A model generated the notes under the pieces. It did not search any database. It had not been told where the DNA came from and saw only the letters and a list, made by a program, of their open reading frames with translations. This document shows positions 17,490 to 25,705 of a stretch of DNA of 64,000 nt, in pieces (position 1 is the stretch's first letter; each line of letters starts with the position of its first letter). Made by a program: the position numbers and the translations under genes. Source of the stretch: Mycolicibacterium sp. HK-90 (GTDB taxonomy: Bacteria > Actinomycetota > Actinomycetes > Mycobacteriales > Mycobacteriaceae); the NCBI RefSeq assembly GCF_030486405.1, contig NZ_CP129613.1:4402001-4466000 (forward strand). The letters run 5' to 3'.

Positions 17490-18742
17490 ATGCCCAGCCG
17501 TCGGTCGACGATCGCCGCGGCGTGCCGGTGGCCGACCGCCTCGAAACCGACGACCACTGCCAACGGAGCCGCGGTGACGACCATCAGGCACACCGACATC
17601 GATGTGCCTCCTGCTGCCAGAGCCACCGCGCCCACCAGCGCCGCCGCGGCCAGTACCAGCAACAGGGCGTGGACGAGATCGACCTGCCCGACCAGAAGCG
17701 TGTAGATGACGAACATCGCCGTCAGATAGATGCCCACCGGGACGGCCACGGCCAGCACGGTGCCGAACGAGCCCAGCTTCGATTCGCCCTCGACGTAATA
17801 GGCGGCCACGTGCAATCCGGCCCCGGTGGCCACGATCGCGCCGAACACCGCCAGGTGCACGTAGCCGTACCAGAACGAGAGCCGGCGGCCGGCGTGCAGC
17901 AGCGCTCCCGCCGGAACCAGGAAGTAGACCCACCACATTCCGAACGTCAGACCGATTCCCGCGGCCACCAGCAGGATCGCATCGGTGGTCCAGCCGTGCT
18001 CGCCCACCGCGGCGTTCAGCGATGCCACGGTGCCGACCACCCCTTCGCCGAGCGCGATAATCGCGAGCAACCCGTAGCGTTCGGCGATGTGATGGGCATG
18101 CCACGGGGTGCCGCCCATCCGCCGCTCGGCCAGCACCGGCCCGCTCAGCTCCACCACCACCAGGACCACGGCAGTGACGAAGAAGACGACAACCGAGGTC
18201 TGCACGAAGATCTGGGCCGCCCAGCCGATCTGAGCGACAACGACGGCGCAGGCGTAGGTCAGACAGGCGGCCCGACGCTGCGGATCCTGCGCCGCGGCCC
18301 GTAACCACTGGCCCACCAAGGCAATTCGCATGACCACGTAACCGGCCACCATCACCGCGTTGTCGACGTGCCCGCCATGCTCGACGGAGGCGAACACCGG
18401 CGGGATCCCGAGCGCGAGGATGATGACGCCGACCATCTGCAGCATCGTCATGACCCGGTACACCCAGTCGTCGGTGTCGTAGGCCGACGCGAACCAGGTG
18501 AAGTTCATCCACGCCCACCAGATCGCGAACGCGCAGAAGCCGAAGCCCACCAGCCCGGCCGCCACATGGTCCGCTGCCATCAGGTGCGCGAGCTGCGAGG
18601 CCGCCACCCCGAAGGCGATCACGAAGGTCAGGTCGAACAGCAGTTCCAGCGGAGTTGCGACCCGGTGCTGCTCGTGGGGATCGCGCCCGGACATCCGGCT
18701 CAGCCGATGGGTCTGAACCGGGCTCGGCGTGTCTTCGTTCAA
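17474..18742 (-). CDS. Low temperature requirement protein A (LtrA) family membrane protein
   Basis: This 422-residue protein has about eleven membrane helices and the LtrA signature near its N-terminus (ATPLELLFDLTFVIAFGVAASQ). A second conserved segment is HHIAERYGLLAIIALGEGVVGT. The start appears to be a TTG at 18742 with GGAAGGGG upstream. The biochemical role of LtrA proteins is unknown; the name comes from a Listeria cold-growth mutant. It stands alone, convergent with the MFS gene and divergent from the SARP-like gene. Confidence 0.88.
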   Translation of the reverse strand: MNEDTPSPVQTHRLSRMSGRDPHEQHRVATPLELLFDLTFVIAFGVAASQLAHLMAADHVAAGLVGFGFCAFAIWWAWMNFTWFASAYDTDDWVYRVMTMLQMVGVIILALGIPPVFASVEHGGHVDNAVMVAGYVVMRIALVGQWLRAAAQDPQRRAACLTYACAVVVAQIGWAAQIFVQTSVVVFFVTAVVLVVVELSGPVLAERRMGGTPWHAHHIAERYGLLAIIALGEGVVGTVASLNAAVGEHGWTTDAILLVAAGIGLTFGMWWVYFLVPAGALLHAGRRLSFWYGYVHLAVFGAIVATGAGLHVAAYYVEGESKLGSFGTVLAVAVPVGIYLTAMFVIYTLLVGQVDLVHALLLVLAAAALVGAVALAAGGTSMSVCLMVVTAAPLAVVVGFEAVGHRHAAAIVDRRLGIQRPG

Positions 18743-18848
18743 ACTTATATGCCCCTTCCTCGCTACGTTTCACCGCAATTCCATCGCATCAGGACGCCTG
18801 GCCGCGGATTGGCCGCGGCGTGGTGGCCGAATCGCCCCCCAAATACAG

Positions 18849-18860
18849 GTAGTGCACTAC
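18849..18860. promoter_or_regulatory. 12-bp perfect palindrome GTAGTGCACTAC
   Basis: The palindrome ends seven bases before the ATG of the SARP-like gene and lies between two divergent genes. It could be an autoregulatory operator. It also sits where a ribosome site would be, so binding there would block initiation. Confidence 0.35.
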
Positions 18861-18867
18861 TGATGTC

Positions 18868-19476
18868 ATGGCCGCCCCCGAGCTCGAGGATGAGTGTGTG
18901 TCCAAGCAATTCACACTGAACCTCCTCGGCGAGTTCGCTGTCTACCGAGACATGCAACCGCTGGTGTTACCGCCGTCGTGCCGGCGGTTGGTGGCGCTGG
19001 CCGCCGTGAAGCGCCACGAGCTGCATCGGAGCTGGGTGTGCGACCTGTTGTGGCCGGACAGCCCGCCGAACAAGGCGGTGTCCTCGCTGCGATCGGCCCT
19101 GTGGCGGCTGCGCCCGATGGGCGCCGACGCCTTGCTGGTGGTGCATCACCAGTACGTCAGCCTGGCGCCGGAGGTGAAGGTCGACTGGCACGAGGCGATG
19201 GCTCTGCACGAGACGATCGCGATGATCGACGGCCGACCACTACCCGCGGCCACCCATCCGGCGCTGCACCGCCTGCTGCGCAGCGGTGATCTGCTCGAAG
19301 GCTGGACCGAATCCTGGTGCGCGGCCGAGCGTGCCCGGTATCGGGCCATCCAACGCTCCGTGCTGAGTGCGACCGACAACTCCGCGCCACGGCAGGTGGC
19401 ACGCTGCGCAGTCCCGGGCTCAGCGCACCGCGCCGGAGGCCGGTACCAAAGTGACAGTGCAGGTTGCCGACCATGA
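18868..19476 (+). CDS. SARP/BTAD-like transcriptional regulator, short form
   Basis: This 202-residue protein has an N-terminal winged-helix DNA-binding domain of the SARP/OmpR type (residues about 15-95): LNLLGEFAVYRD, then RRLVALAAVKRHELHRSWVCDLLWPDSPPNKAVSSLRSALWRLRP. Only the beginning of a BTAD-like helical region follows (HEAMALHETIAMIDG, LLEGWTESWCAAERARYRAI). SARP regulators are normally longer, so this is a minimal or truncated member; the last 30 residues look low in structure. ATG 18868 is used here; a GTG at 18898 after GAGGATGAG is an alternative start. Its stop codon overlaps the start of the next gene (ATGA). Confidence 0.7.
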   Translation: MAAPELEDECVSKQFTLNLLGEFAVYRDMQPLVLPPSCRRLVALAAVKRHELHRSWVCDLLWPDSPPNKAVSSLRSALWRLRPMGADALLVVHHQYVSLAPEVKVDWHEAMALHETIAMIDGRPLPAATHPALHRLLRSGDLLEGWTESWCAAERARYRAIQRSVLSATDNSAPRQVARCAVPGSAHRAGGRYQSDSAGCRP

Positions 19477-19589
19477 GCGGGCTGCTGCTCGGCCTGGTCG
19501 TGATCAGCGCGCTGGTCACCGCGTTGGGCGTGCACGAACTACAGACCTGGCTCGAGCGCTGGGCGTACGAGCGTCACGCTCAGGACTGA
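19473..19589 (+). CDS. 38-residue single-pass membrane protein, coupled to the SARP-like gene
   Basis: The ATG at 19473 overlaps the upstream TGA in an ATGA junction, which indicates translational coupling. The product begins MSGLLLGLVVISALVTALG, one hydrophobic helix over residues 3-20, followed by an amphipathic charged tail (HELQTWLERWAYERHAQD). There is no signal peptidase site, so it should stay in the membrane with the tail on one face. I recall similar very short uncharacterised proteins from other mycobacterial annotations, but no function. The function may be linked to the SARP-like regulator. Confidence 0.65.
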   Translation: MSGLLLGLVVISALVTALGVHELQTWLERWAYERHAQD

Positions 19590-19609
19590 CGCTCCCCCGA
19601 TCCGGCCCG

Positions 19610-20248
19610 CTACACCGGGTCGAACGAGCCGATCAGCCAGTTGCCGTCGATCTTGTTCATCCCGACCTTGACGGCACTGGCCGAAAAACTTCCGTTGGGA
19701 TTCTCAACGCTGGTGGTGGCCTGGTTGACGAACACCAGCACCACCGCCGAGTCGGGATGGATCTCCGCGACCGCCGAGCGCACCACGGCGGCTGTCGTCT
19801 TGACGGACTTCTCCTTGGCGGCCGGGGCCACGATCTCGTCGGTGAACTGGGTGTAGTACGACAGGAAATCCCCGGTCAGATGCGATTTCGCCGCGGAGAA
19901 ATCCCGGTCGAGGCTGTCCGGTGCGTAGCTCAGCAGCGCCACCGTGCCATCGTTGGCGGCCTTGAGTACGGCGGCCGACGCTGCCTCTCCGGTCTGCTGG
20001 TCGCCCTTGTACTGCGCGAAGTACAACCAGCCGGCCAGGGCGGCCGACGCGATCAGTGCCGCCGCCAGGGCCAGGGGGAACCAGAGCCTGGTCAGCTTCT
20101 GCCGCCATCCCGGCGCTGCCGCGGGGGCGGCTGTGTCGCCCGTCTCGACGGCCTCGTCGGTGTCAGTCGTCTCGACTGCCGTCTCGGTGTCCGCCGCCTC
20201 GGTATCGGTGTCGTTCTCGGTCTCTTTGATGTCTTGATCCAGGGTCAC
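19610..20248 (-). CDS. Mce-associated membrane protein
   Basis: This 212-residue protein has an acidic, Thr/Asp/Glu-rich cytoplasmic N-terminus (1-45), one membrane helix (about 58-78, WFPLALAAALIASAALAGWLY) and an extracytoplasmic domain resembling the NTF2-like fold of Mce-associated (Mas) proteins (VALLSYAPDSLDRDF through WLIGSFDPV). Such genes normally follow mceF and stabilise the Mce transporter; in M. tuberculosis Rv3492c/Rv3493c are examples. Here the pair is separated from mceF by about 13 kb. It overlaps the upstream gene by four bases. Confidence 0.82.
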   Translation of the reverse strand: MTLDQDIKETENDTDTEAADTETAVETTDTDEAVETGDTAAPAAAPGWRQKLTRLWFPLALAAALIASAALAGWLYFAQYKGDQQTGEAASAAVLKAANDGTVALLSYAPDSLDRDFSAAKSHLTGDFLSYYTQFTDEIVAPAAKEKSVKTTAAVVRSAVAEIHPDSAVVLVFVNQATTSVENPNGSFSASAVKVGMNKIDGNWLIGSFDPV

Positions 20249-21171
20249 GGCACGAACTCGACTTTCGACAGCTTGATCTGGTCGCCCTCACGGACCATGT
20301 CGACGGCCACCCGCCATGGCCGCGGTTGCTGGTTGGCCCCCGTGGTGTTGGTGACCTTGGTGTTCACCGCCACCAGCACGACGGCGTTGTTGTCGGTCAT
20401 GGTGTCGACGGCGGCGGCGGTCACGTTCGCCTCGGTCACCACCTTGGCTTCCTCGGCCAACTTGACGAAGTCTTTCGACTGCGCTTCGAAGTCTGCCCGG
20501 AACTCGCCCGTCGAGTTGTCGAGAATGTTCTTGACCGCATCCTGAGCGCGATTGAAGTCCAGCGACATGAGCGTGACCACGGTTTGACGGGCCGCGGCGG
20601 TGTATTCGGCGGCCAGCTGCTGGCGATGCTCGGCTTGCCGGTGCTGCCAGATCATCCAGCCGCTCGCAGCGAGGAGCACCGCGATGACGATCAGGGTCAG
20701 GCAGCTCGCCAGCACCTTCCAGAACACGCGCGATGCCCGTACGCGCGGCAGGCGCCGTGACGACGTGGCCTTCTCCGCCTCGGCTTCGGCCGTCGGCTCG
20801 GCTTCTTCGACCGGCTCGACATCGACGGCCTTCGCATCTGGCTCCGCGGCGGTGGTGTCGGTGATCTCAGGGGTGTCGGACTCGTCCGTGTCGGCCCCGT
20901 CGTCGTCGGGCTCACCCGCAGGCTCGGTTGTCGGCTCTTCGTCAGCGGCATCCTTGTCCGCGGCCTCGTCGTCTGCGGCCTCGGCTTCGGCAGCGGCCTC
21001 GGCCTGGTTACGCAACCGGATGGCGCGGGCCCTGGCGCGCGCGGCAGCCGCCACGGCCTCGGCCTCTGCGGCCTCGGCTTCGGCCTGTTCGGCCAATTCC
21101 AGCGCGCCGCTCGGCGACGCGTCATCTTCGCTAGTATCGATTACCGGCGACGAAGGCTTGCGGGACGGCAT
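20245..21171 (-). CDS. Mce-associated membrane protein with long charged N-terminus
   Basis: This 308-residue protein has a very long Ala/Glu/Asp-rich cytoplasmic N-terminal region (1-130), mostly helical with an acidic-basic patch (AAAARARARAIRLRNQAEAAAE), possibly a coiled coil. One membrane helix follows (about 150-172, VLASCLTLIVIAVLLAASGWMIW) and then a Mas-type extracytoplasmic domain ending IKLSKVEFVP. ATG 21171 has AGGAGG five to six bases upstream. The downstream Mas gene starts within its stop, so the two are translationally coupled. A weak copy of the island operator lies upstream at 21206. Confidence 0.82.
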   Translation of the reverse strand: MPSRKPSSPVIDTSEDDASPSGALELAEQAEAEAAEAEAVAAAARARARAIRLRNQAEAAAEAEAADDEAADKDAADEEPTTEPAGEPDDDGADTDESDTPEITDTTAAEPDAKAVDVEPVEEAEPTAEAEAEKATSSRRLPRVRASRVFWKVLASCLTLIVIAVLLAASGWMIWQHRQAEHRQQLAAEYTAAARQTVVTLMSLDFNRAQDAVKNILDNSTGEFRADFEAQSKDFVKLAEEAKVVTEANVTAAAVDTMTDNNAVVLVAVNTKVTNTTGANQQPRPWRVAVDMVREGDQIKLSKVEFVP

Positions 21172-21205
21172 GCCGACCTCCTGTCCGTTCAGCAGCCTGC
21201 TTAAC

Positions 21206-21220
21206 GAGAATTACGTTATC
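21206..21220. promoter_or_regulatory. Weak GAGAAT-type operator upstream of the Mce-associated pair
   Basis: GAGAAT-TAC-GTTATC agrees with the island consensus GAGAAT-N3-ATTCTC at all six bases of the first half and four of six in the second. It lies 35 bp upstream of the ATG at 21171. It is weaker than the sites at 24049 or 27093. A near-palindrome GGCCACTTAAATGGCC lies between this site and the fadD stop. Confidence 0.45.
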
Positions 21221-21314
21221 AGTTTGCGGTAGTGACCCGAGACTACAGCATCGGCAGCGGCCACTTAAATGGCCATTTACCTGCGGAAATGCTGTTTACG
21301 TGTTGTGCGCTGAC

Positions 21315-22832
21315 CTAGCCGCGACTGGCGGATACCCGCGCCTCGAGCTGGTTCTTCATCACCTTGCCGGTGGCATTGAGCGGCAACTCGTCGAGAAACT
21401 CGACATAGCGCGGCACCTTGTAGCCGGCCATGCGTTCGCGGCTCCAGGCGATCAATTCATCGGCCCGGACCTCGGTGGCACCGGGCTCATCCCGCAACAC
21501 CACGAAGGCTTTGCCGACCTGGCCCATCCGCTCGTCGGCCACCCCGATCACAGCAACCTGCGCGATCGCCGGGTGCTTGAGCAGGAAGCCCTCGATCTCG
21601 GCCGGGTAGGCGTTGAACCCGCCGACGATGAACATGTCCTTCTTACGCCCGACGATCCGGAGCCGACCGGACTCGGTGAACTCACCGAGATCGCCGGTGT
21701 GCAGCCAGCCGTCGCCATCGATCGCCTCGGCGGTGGCCGCCGGATCATCCAGATAGCCCTGCATCACGTTGTAGCCGCGCACCAGCACCTCGCCGTCGTC
21801 GGCGATGCGCACCGCGACATCCGCACACGGCAGGCCCGCGGTGGTGGCCACGTCCTCGGCCGTGTCTCCCGGCCGTGACAGCGTGACGTTGCCTGCCTCG
21901 GTGAGGCCGTACCCGGTCATCAGCGTCTGGAACGGCAGCTCCTCGCGGATGCGTCGCACCAGTTCCACCGGAATGTCGGCAGCACCGGTCACCCCGGCCC
22001 GCAACGTCGCCAGCCGGTCGCGGTCGGTGACACCCAGCAGCGAGTGATACAACGTCGGCGGCCCCGGCAGCATCGTGATGCGTTCGCGTTCAATCAGTTC
22101 CACCACCTGGTCCACGTCGAACACGGCGACCGGCAGCATCGTCGCGCCACGGAGAAACGACGCCACCAACCCGGCCTTCAACCCGAAGGTGTGGAAGTAC
22201 GGATTGATCATCAGATAGCGGTCGCCCTCGCGCAGATCGGCCAGCGTCGCCCATTCGTCGTAGGCCCGCAGCGTCTGACGGTGGTTCATCATCGCGCCCT
22301 TGGGCCGGCCCGTGGTGCCCGATGTGAAGATGACATCGGCGATGTCGGTGGGCTCGAGCCACGCGGTGGGGGCCCTGGTGAACGCCGTCCCGCTACCCAG
22401 GAAGTCCGACTTCAGATCGATGGTCGCGACATCCAGATCGGCCTCGGAGAAGGTGAAATCCTGTCCGAGAAAGCCTTGTTGGACCATCACCGCCTTGGCG
22501 CCGCTGCGGGCCACCACATCGGCCGCCTCTTCGGTCTTGAACCGGGTGTTGACCGGCACCAGAACTCCGCCGGCGACCATGACGCCGAACGCGGCGATGA
22601 TCCATTCGGCCGAGTTGGGAGCCCAGATCGCGACCCGGTCCCCCTTGTCGACGCCGATCTCGACGAACGCACCCGCGGCTTTCCGGATGCGGTCGCCCAG
22701 TTCGGTGAATGACAAGCGCAACGGACCGTCGACGCCGGCCGGATTGTCGCCATAGTCGACGACTGCCTCGGCATCGCCGAACCGGTCCGCTGCGCTCAAG
22801 ACCATCTCGGGGATGGTCTGCCAGGTTGACAC
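21315..22832 (-). CDS. Acyl-CoA ligase/synthetase (FadD family), copy 1
   Basis: This 505-residue AMP-forming ligase activates a carboxylic acid to its CoA thioester. Visible motifs: the P-loop TSGTTGRPKGAMMNH, the A5 motif TGYGLTEAGN, A7 (DGWLHTGDLGEF), A8 (RIVGRKKDMFIVGGFNAYPAEIE) and the C-terminal catalytic lysine in LPLNATGKVMK. The GTG start at 22832 (MSTWQTIPEM) is three bases from the stop of the amidohydrolase, so the two form an operon from the operator at 24049. The length and compact N-terminus suit short, cyclic or steroid-fragment acids rather than long fatty acids, but this is inference. Confidence 0.9.
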   Translation of the reverse strand: MSTWQTIPEMVLSAADRFGDAEAVVDYGDNPAGVDGPLRLSFTELGDRIRKAAGAFVEIGVDKGDRVAIWAPNSAEWIIAAFGVMVAGGVLVPVNTRFKTEEAADVVARSGAKAVMVQQGFLGQDFTFSEADLDVATIDLKSDFLGSGTAFTRAPTAWLEPTDIADVIFTSGTTGRPKGAMMNHRQTLRAYDEWATLADLREGDRYLMINPYFHTFGLKAGLVASFLRGATMLPVAVFDVDQVVELIERERITMLPGPPTLYHSLLGVTDRDRLATLRAGVTGAADIPVELVRRIREELPFQTLMTGYGLTEAGNVTLSRPGDTAEDVATTAGLPCADVAVRIADDGEVLVRGYNVMQGYLDDPAATAEAIDGDGWLHTGDLGEFTESGRLRIVGRKKDMFIVGGFNAYPAEIEGFLLKHPAIAQVAVIGVADERMGQVGKAFVVLRDEPGATEVRADELIAWSRERMAGYKVPRYVEFLDELPLNATGKVMKNQLEARVSASRG

Positions 22833-22835
22833 TCG

Positions 22836-24026
22836 TCAGGTGGTGACGAGGCGACCGAGGTTTCCACCCATGATCTTGGCCTGATCCTCGACAGCGAGGT
22901 GCTCAAGCGCAGTCACGTAGTGGGTGGGCTCGGCCAGACCCTCCGGGTGCGGCCAGTCGGAGCCGTACAGCACCTGTTCGACACCGATCAGGTTGATCAG
23001 GTCGTCGATGCCCTCCTCGTAGAACGGGCTGACGTAGATGCGGTTCTTGATCTCTTCGATCGGGTTGCCCAGGAAGGCCTCGGGAGCCTTCTTGTAGACC
23101 TCGGCCATCGAATCCAGCAGCGGGAACATCCATTTCGAGCCGGCTTCGACGATGCCGACCTTGAGCTTCGGGTGGCGGAACAGCGCACCGTGGATCACCC
23201 AGGACGCCACGGCATCCTGAATCGGACGCCACTCGTTGAGGATCCCCATCGCATTCGTCTGGAACGGCAGCATCTCCTGCACCGTGCCGTCCCATTCCGA
23301 GGTGTAGCGCGAGTAGCCACTGTCGGAGGAGTGCATGCCGACGAACACGTCGTACTCGACGCAGCGCTCCCAGAAGGGGTCGAACTCGGGCAGCGCGAAC
23401 GAGCGCGGGCCGCGGAAGCCGGGCACCGGGGCCGGGCGAACCAGGATGGCGCGGGCACCGCGCTTGACGGCCCACTCGAGTTCCTCGATGGCCTTCTCGA
23501 CGATGGGCAGGGTGATCACCGGGGTGACGAAGATGCGGTTCTTGTAGTTGAAGCCCCAGACCTCGTCCAGCCACTGGTTGAGGGAGTGGATGATCACGTG
23601 GATGGCGACCGGGTTGTCGCGCAACCGCTCCTCGATCAGGCTGGCGAGCGTCGGGAACATCAGGCTGCGGTCGACGCCGAGGTCGTCCATCAGCGCCAGG
23701 CGCGGCTCGGGCTCGAAGAACGCCGGGATCGACTTCATCGGCTCGCCGAACAGCTCGCGCTTGCTCTTGCCGTCGGGGTTGCCGAACTTGAAGTACTCCT
23801 CCCACGCACCAGGCTTGGCGACATGCGAGAACGTCGGGTTGGGGATGTAGTTGCTGATGTGGCCGTCGATCGCGATCTTGGTGCGGCCGTTGACCTCGAC
23901 GTACTGGACGATGTCCTTGTACTCCTTGGGGAGGTACTTGGTCATCGCCTCCGGCGGCTCGTACAGGTGGTTGTCCGCGTCGAACAGCGGAAACGGAATG
24001 TCGACCCTATGCGACAGTTGTCCCAT
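22836..24026 (-). CDS. Amidohydrolase_2 family metal-dependent hydrolase
   Basis: This 396-residue TIM-barrel protein belongs to the ACMSD/gamma-resorcylate decarboxylase branch. Its N-terminal metal motif is FDADNHLYEPPEAM and the C-terminal barrel motif is LYGSDWPHPEG; the middle has FVGMHSSDSG. Members hydrolyse C-C or C-N bonds or decarboxylate. In actinobacterial catabolic islands they are frequent beside acyl-CoA ligases and P450s, usually with unknown substrate. The ATG at 24026 has AAGGAG nine bases upstream. It is the first gene of an operon with the fadD at 21315 and sits directly below a perfect 15-bp operator. Confidence 0.88.
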   Translation of the reverse strand: MGQLSHRVDIPFPLFDADNHLYEPPEAMTKYLPKEYKDIVQYVEVNGRTKIAIDGHISNYIPNPTFSHVAKPGAWEEYFKFGNPDGKSKRELFGEPMKSIPAFFEPEPRLALMDDLGVDRSLMFPTLASLIEERLRDNPVAIHVIIHSLNQWLDEVWGFNYKNRIFVTPVITLPIVEKAIEELEWAVKRGARAILVRPAPVPGFRGPRSFALPEFDPFWERCVEYDVFVGMHSSDSGYSRYTSEWDGTVQEMLPFQTNAMGILNEWRPIQDAVASWVIHGALFRHPKLKVGIVEAGSKWMFPLLDSMAEVYKKAPEAFLGNPIEEIKNRIYVSPFYEEGIDDLINLIGVEQVLYGSDWPHPEGLAEPTHYVTALEHLAVEDQAKIMGGNLGRLVTT

Positions 24027-24048
24027 GGAAAACTCCTTTGCAATTCGA

Positions 24049-24063
24049 GAGAATCATATTCTC
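24049..24063. promoter_or_regulatory. Perfect palindromic operator of the island regulon
   Basis: GAGAAT-CAT-ATTCTC is a perfect 15-bp inverted repeat 22 bp upstream of the amidohydrolase ATG. It is the best single copy of an element found at eight further promoters of the island. Confidence 0.8.
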
Positions 24064-24105
24064 ACTTGATGGTCGCCGCAATGCCCGGCTCGGCCGACGG
24101 GCTGC

Positions 24106-25647
24106 TCACCGGGCGATCGCAGCAATCTGCTGACGGATGACGAACTTCTGCACCTTGCCGCTGGGTGTGCGGGGAAGGTCCTCGGCCTGGTGCAGCTCTT
24201 CCGGCCACTTCTGCCGGGCCACGCCGATCGACTCGAAATGCGCCCGGACCTGGTCGAGGGTGGGCATCGCCCCGCCGTCACGCACGCGGAGAACCGCGGC
24301 CACGCGCTCCCCCAACCGCGTATCGGGAGCCGCGACGACGATCGCCTCGATCACGTCCGGCAGGCCCAGCAGCACCTCCTCCACCTCCAGCGCGCTGATG
24401 TTCTCGCCGCCGCGGATGATCAGGTCGGTGGTGCGGTCGGTGATGGTCAGGTACCCGTCCTCGTCGAGCACGCCGATGTCGCCGGTGCGATACCAGCCGT
24501 CCGAGTCGAAGTGCTTTGCGGTGAGCGCATCGTCGGTATAGCCCAGGCACAGATCCGGTCCGCGGCTGAAGATCTCGCCGTCCGGTCCGAGCCGGATCTC
24601 CACCCCGGGACGCACGTTTCCATCGGTGAACAACCGCTTGGCCTCTGGCGCCGAGGGGCCTGACCCGGTGATCGACGGATGCTCGGTACTGCCGTACGAG
24701 CGGAAGACGAACAGGCCGAGATCGGCCAGCCGCCGCGTGACGGCCGCCGGCACCGTCGAGCCGCCGAGGCCGACGGTGGTGAACCGGGCCAGATGGCGTT
24801 CGTTGAACCCCGGATGGTCCATCAGACTGGTCACGAAATAGGGCGGCCCGCCGCCGATGGACAACTCGTCCCGTTCGATGAGGTCCAGCACCTTGCCCGG
24901 ATCCCAGACATCGCACAGGTCGATCGGCGCGCCTTCTAGGACCGGGATCAGGAAGGCCCCGACCATGCCGATGAAATGCCCGACGGGCGTGGCGGTGAGT
25001 TGACGGCCCCGGTCCGGCGGGTAGTTCTCCAGCAGCTGCCGGGTCTCGAACCCCAATGTCTGATGACTGTGGATGACGCCCTTGGGCTCACGGGTGGTTC
25101 CCGAGGTGAACGCGATCAGCGCCGGTGCGCCCGGATCGGTGGTCAGAGTGCCCGTCATCGCCTCGTCGGCGAGCAATGCGTCGAAACTGGGCTGTCCGAC
25201 CAGACCGACGATGGGGACGTCCGCGCACAGATCCGGCTGGAAGCTCATCCGGCCGAACTGTTCGGTGGTGAGGAAGACCTTCGGCTTCGCCGTGGCCAGG
25301 ATGTGGCCGAGTTCCTTGCGGCCGTAGAAGTGCACGATCGGCACGGTCACCGCACCGAGGAATGCCGACGCCCAGAACGCGACCGCCGCCTCCATCCAGT
25401 TCGGCAACTGCAGGGCAACCACGTCGCCGGGGCCCACTCCACGCTCGTGCAGGCCGGCGGCCAACCGCCGGGCGGCGTGCTCGACCTCGCCGAAGGTGCC
25501 CTGGTACGGACGAATGTCGGAGTGCACCCGGAATCCGGCGTCGGGACTGGCGGCCAGACCGTCGGCCAGCATCTGCCCCAGGGTTTCTGGTCGCCACCAG
25601 CCTTCTTCGACGTACCGTTTGGTCAGCTCAACGGGGATGTCGCGCAC
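24106..25647 (-). CDS. Acyl-CoA ligase/synthetase (FadD family), copy 2
   Basis: This 513-residue AMP-forming ligase has motifs AFTSGTTREPKGVIHSH, RSYGSTEHPS, DGWYRTGDIGVLDEDGYL, ITDRTTDLIIRGGENISALEVEE and the terminal TPSGKVQKFVIRQ. I set the start at the GTG at 25647 (VRDIPVELTKRYVEEGWW); the open frame further upstream is antisense to the divergent hydratase gene and not ligase-like. No ribosome site precedes this GTG, and the operator half-site lies only 13 bp upstream, so the mRNA may be leaderless. It is divergent from the enoyl-CoA hydratase and shares its promoter region. Confidence 0.88.
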   Translation of the reverse strand: MRDIPVELTKRYVEEGWWRPETLGQMLADGLAASPDAGFRVHSDIRPYQGTFGEVEHAARRLAAGLHERGVGPGDVVALQLPNWMEAAVAFWASAFLGAVTVPIVHFYGRKELGHILATAKPKVFLTTEQFGRMSFQPDLCADVPIVGLVGQPSFDALLADEAMTGTLTTDPGAPALIAFTSGTTREPKGVIHSHQTLGFETRQLLENYPPDRGRQLTATPVGHFIGMVGAFLIPVLEGAPIDLCDVWDPGKVLDLIERDELSIGGGPPYFVTSLMDHPGFNERHLARFTTVGLGGSTVPAAVTRRLADLGLFVFRSYGSTEHPSITGSGPSAPEAKRLFTDGNVRPGVEIRLGPDGEIFSRGPDLCLGYTDDALTAKHFDSDGWYRTGDIGVLDEDGYLTITDRTTDLIIRGGENISALEVEEVLLGLPDVIEAIVVAAPDTRLGERVAAVLRVRDGGAMPTLDQVRAHFESIGVARQKWPEELHQAEDLPRTPSGKVQKFVIRQQIAAIAR

Positions 25648-25650
25648 GCT

Positions 25651-25687
25651 GGTGATGTTATTCTCATCAAACGAGAATGCCAATCCC
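25651..25687. promoter_or_regulatory. Tandem operator between divergent fadD and enoyl-CoA hydratase
   Basis: Read on the plus strand: GGTGAT-GTT-ATTCTC, seven bases, GAGAAT-GCC-AATCCC. The two inner half-sites are perfect and 13 bp apart start to start, and the two near-palindromes are centred 22 bp apart, about two helical turns. The same ATTCTC-N7-GAGAAT arrangement recurs at 27080, 30933, 32447 and 32559. Confidence 0.75.
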
Positions 25688-25705
25688 GAAACTGGAGAAC
25701 GTTTG

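Noticed and set aside
18868..19476. Frameshift explanation for the short SARP-like gene
   Set aside because: The other frames after residue 165 do not continue a BTAD domain, and the stop is used in a regular ATGA overlap, so a short natural protein is more likely.
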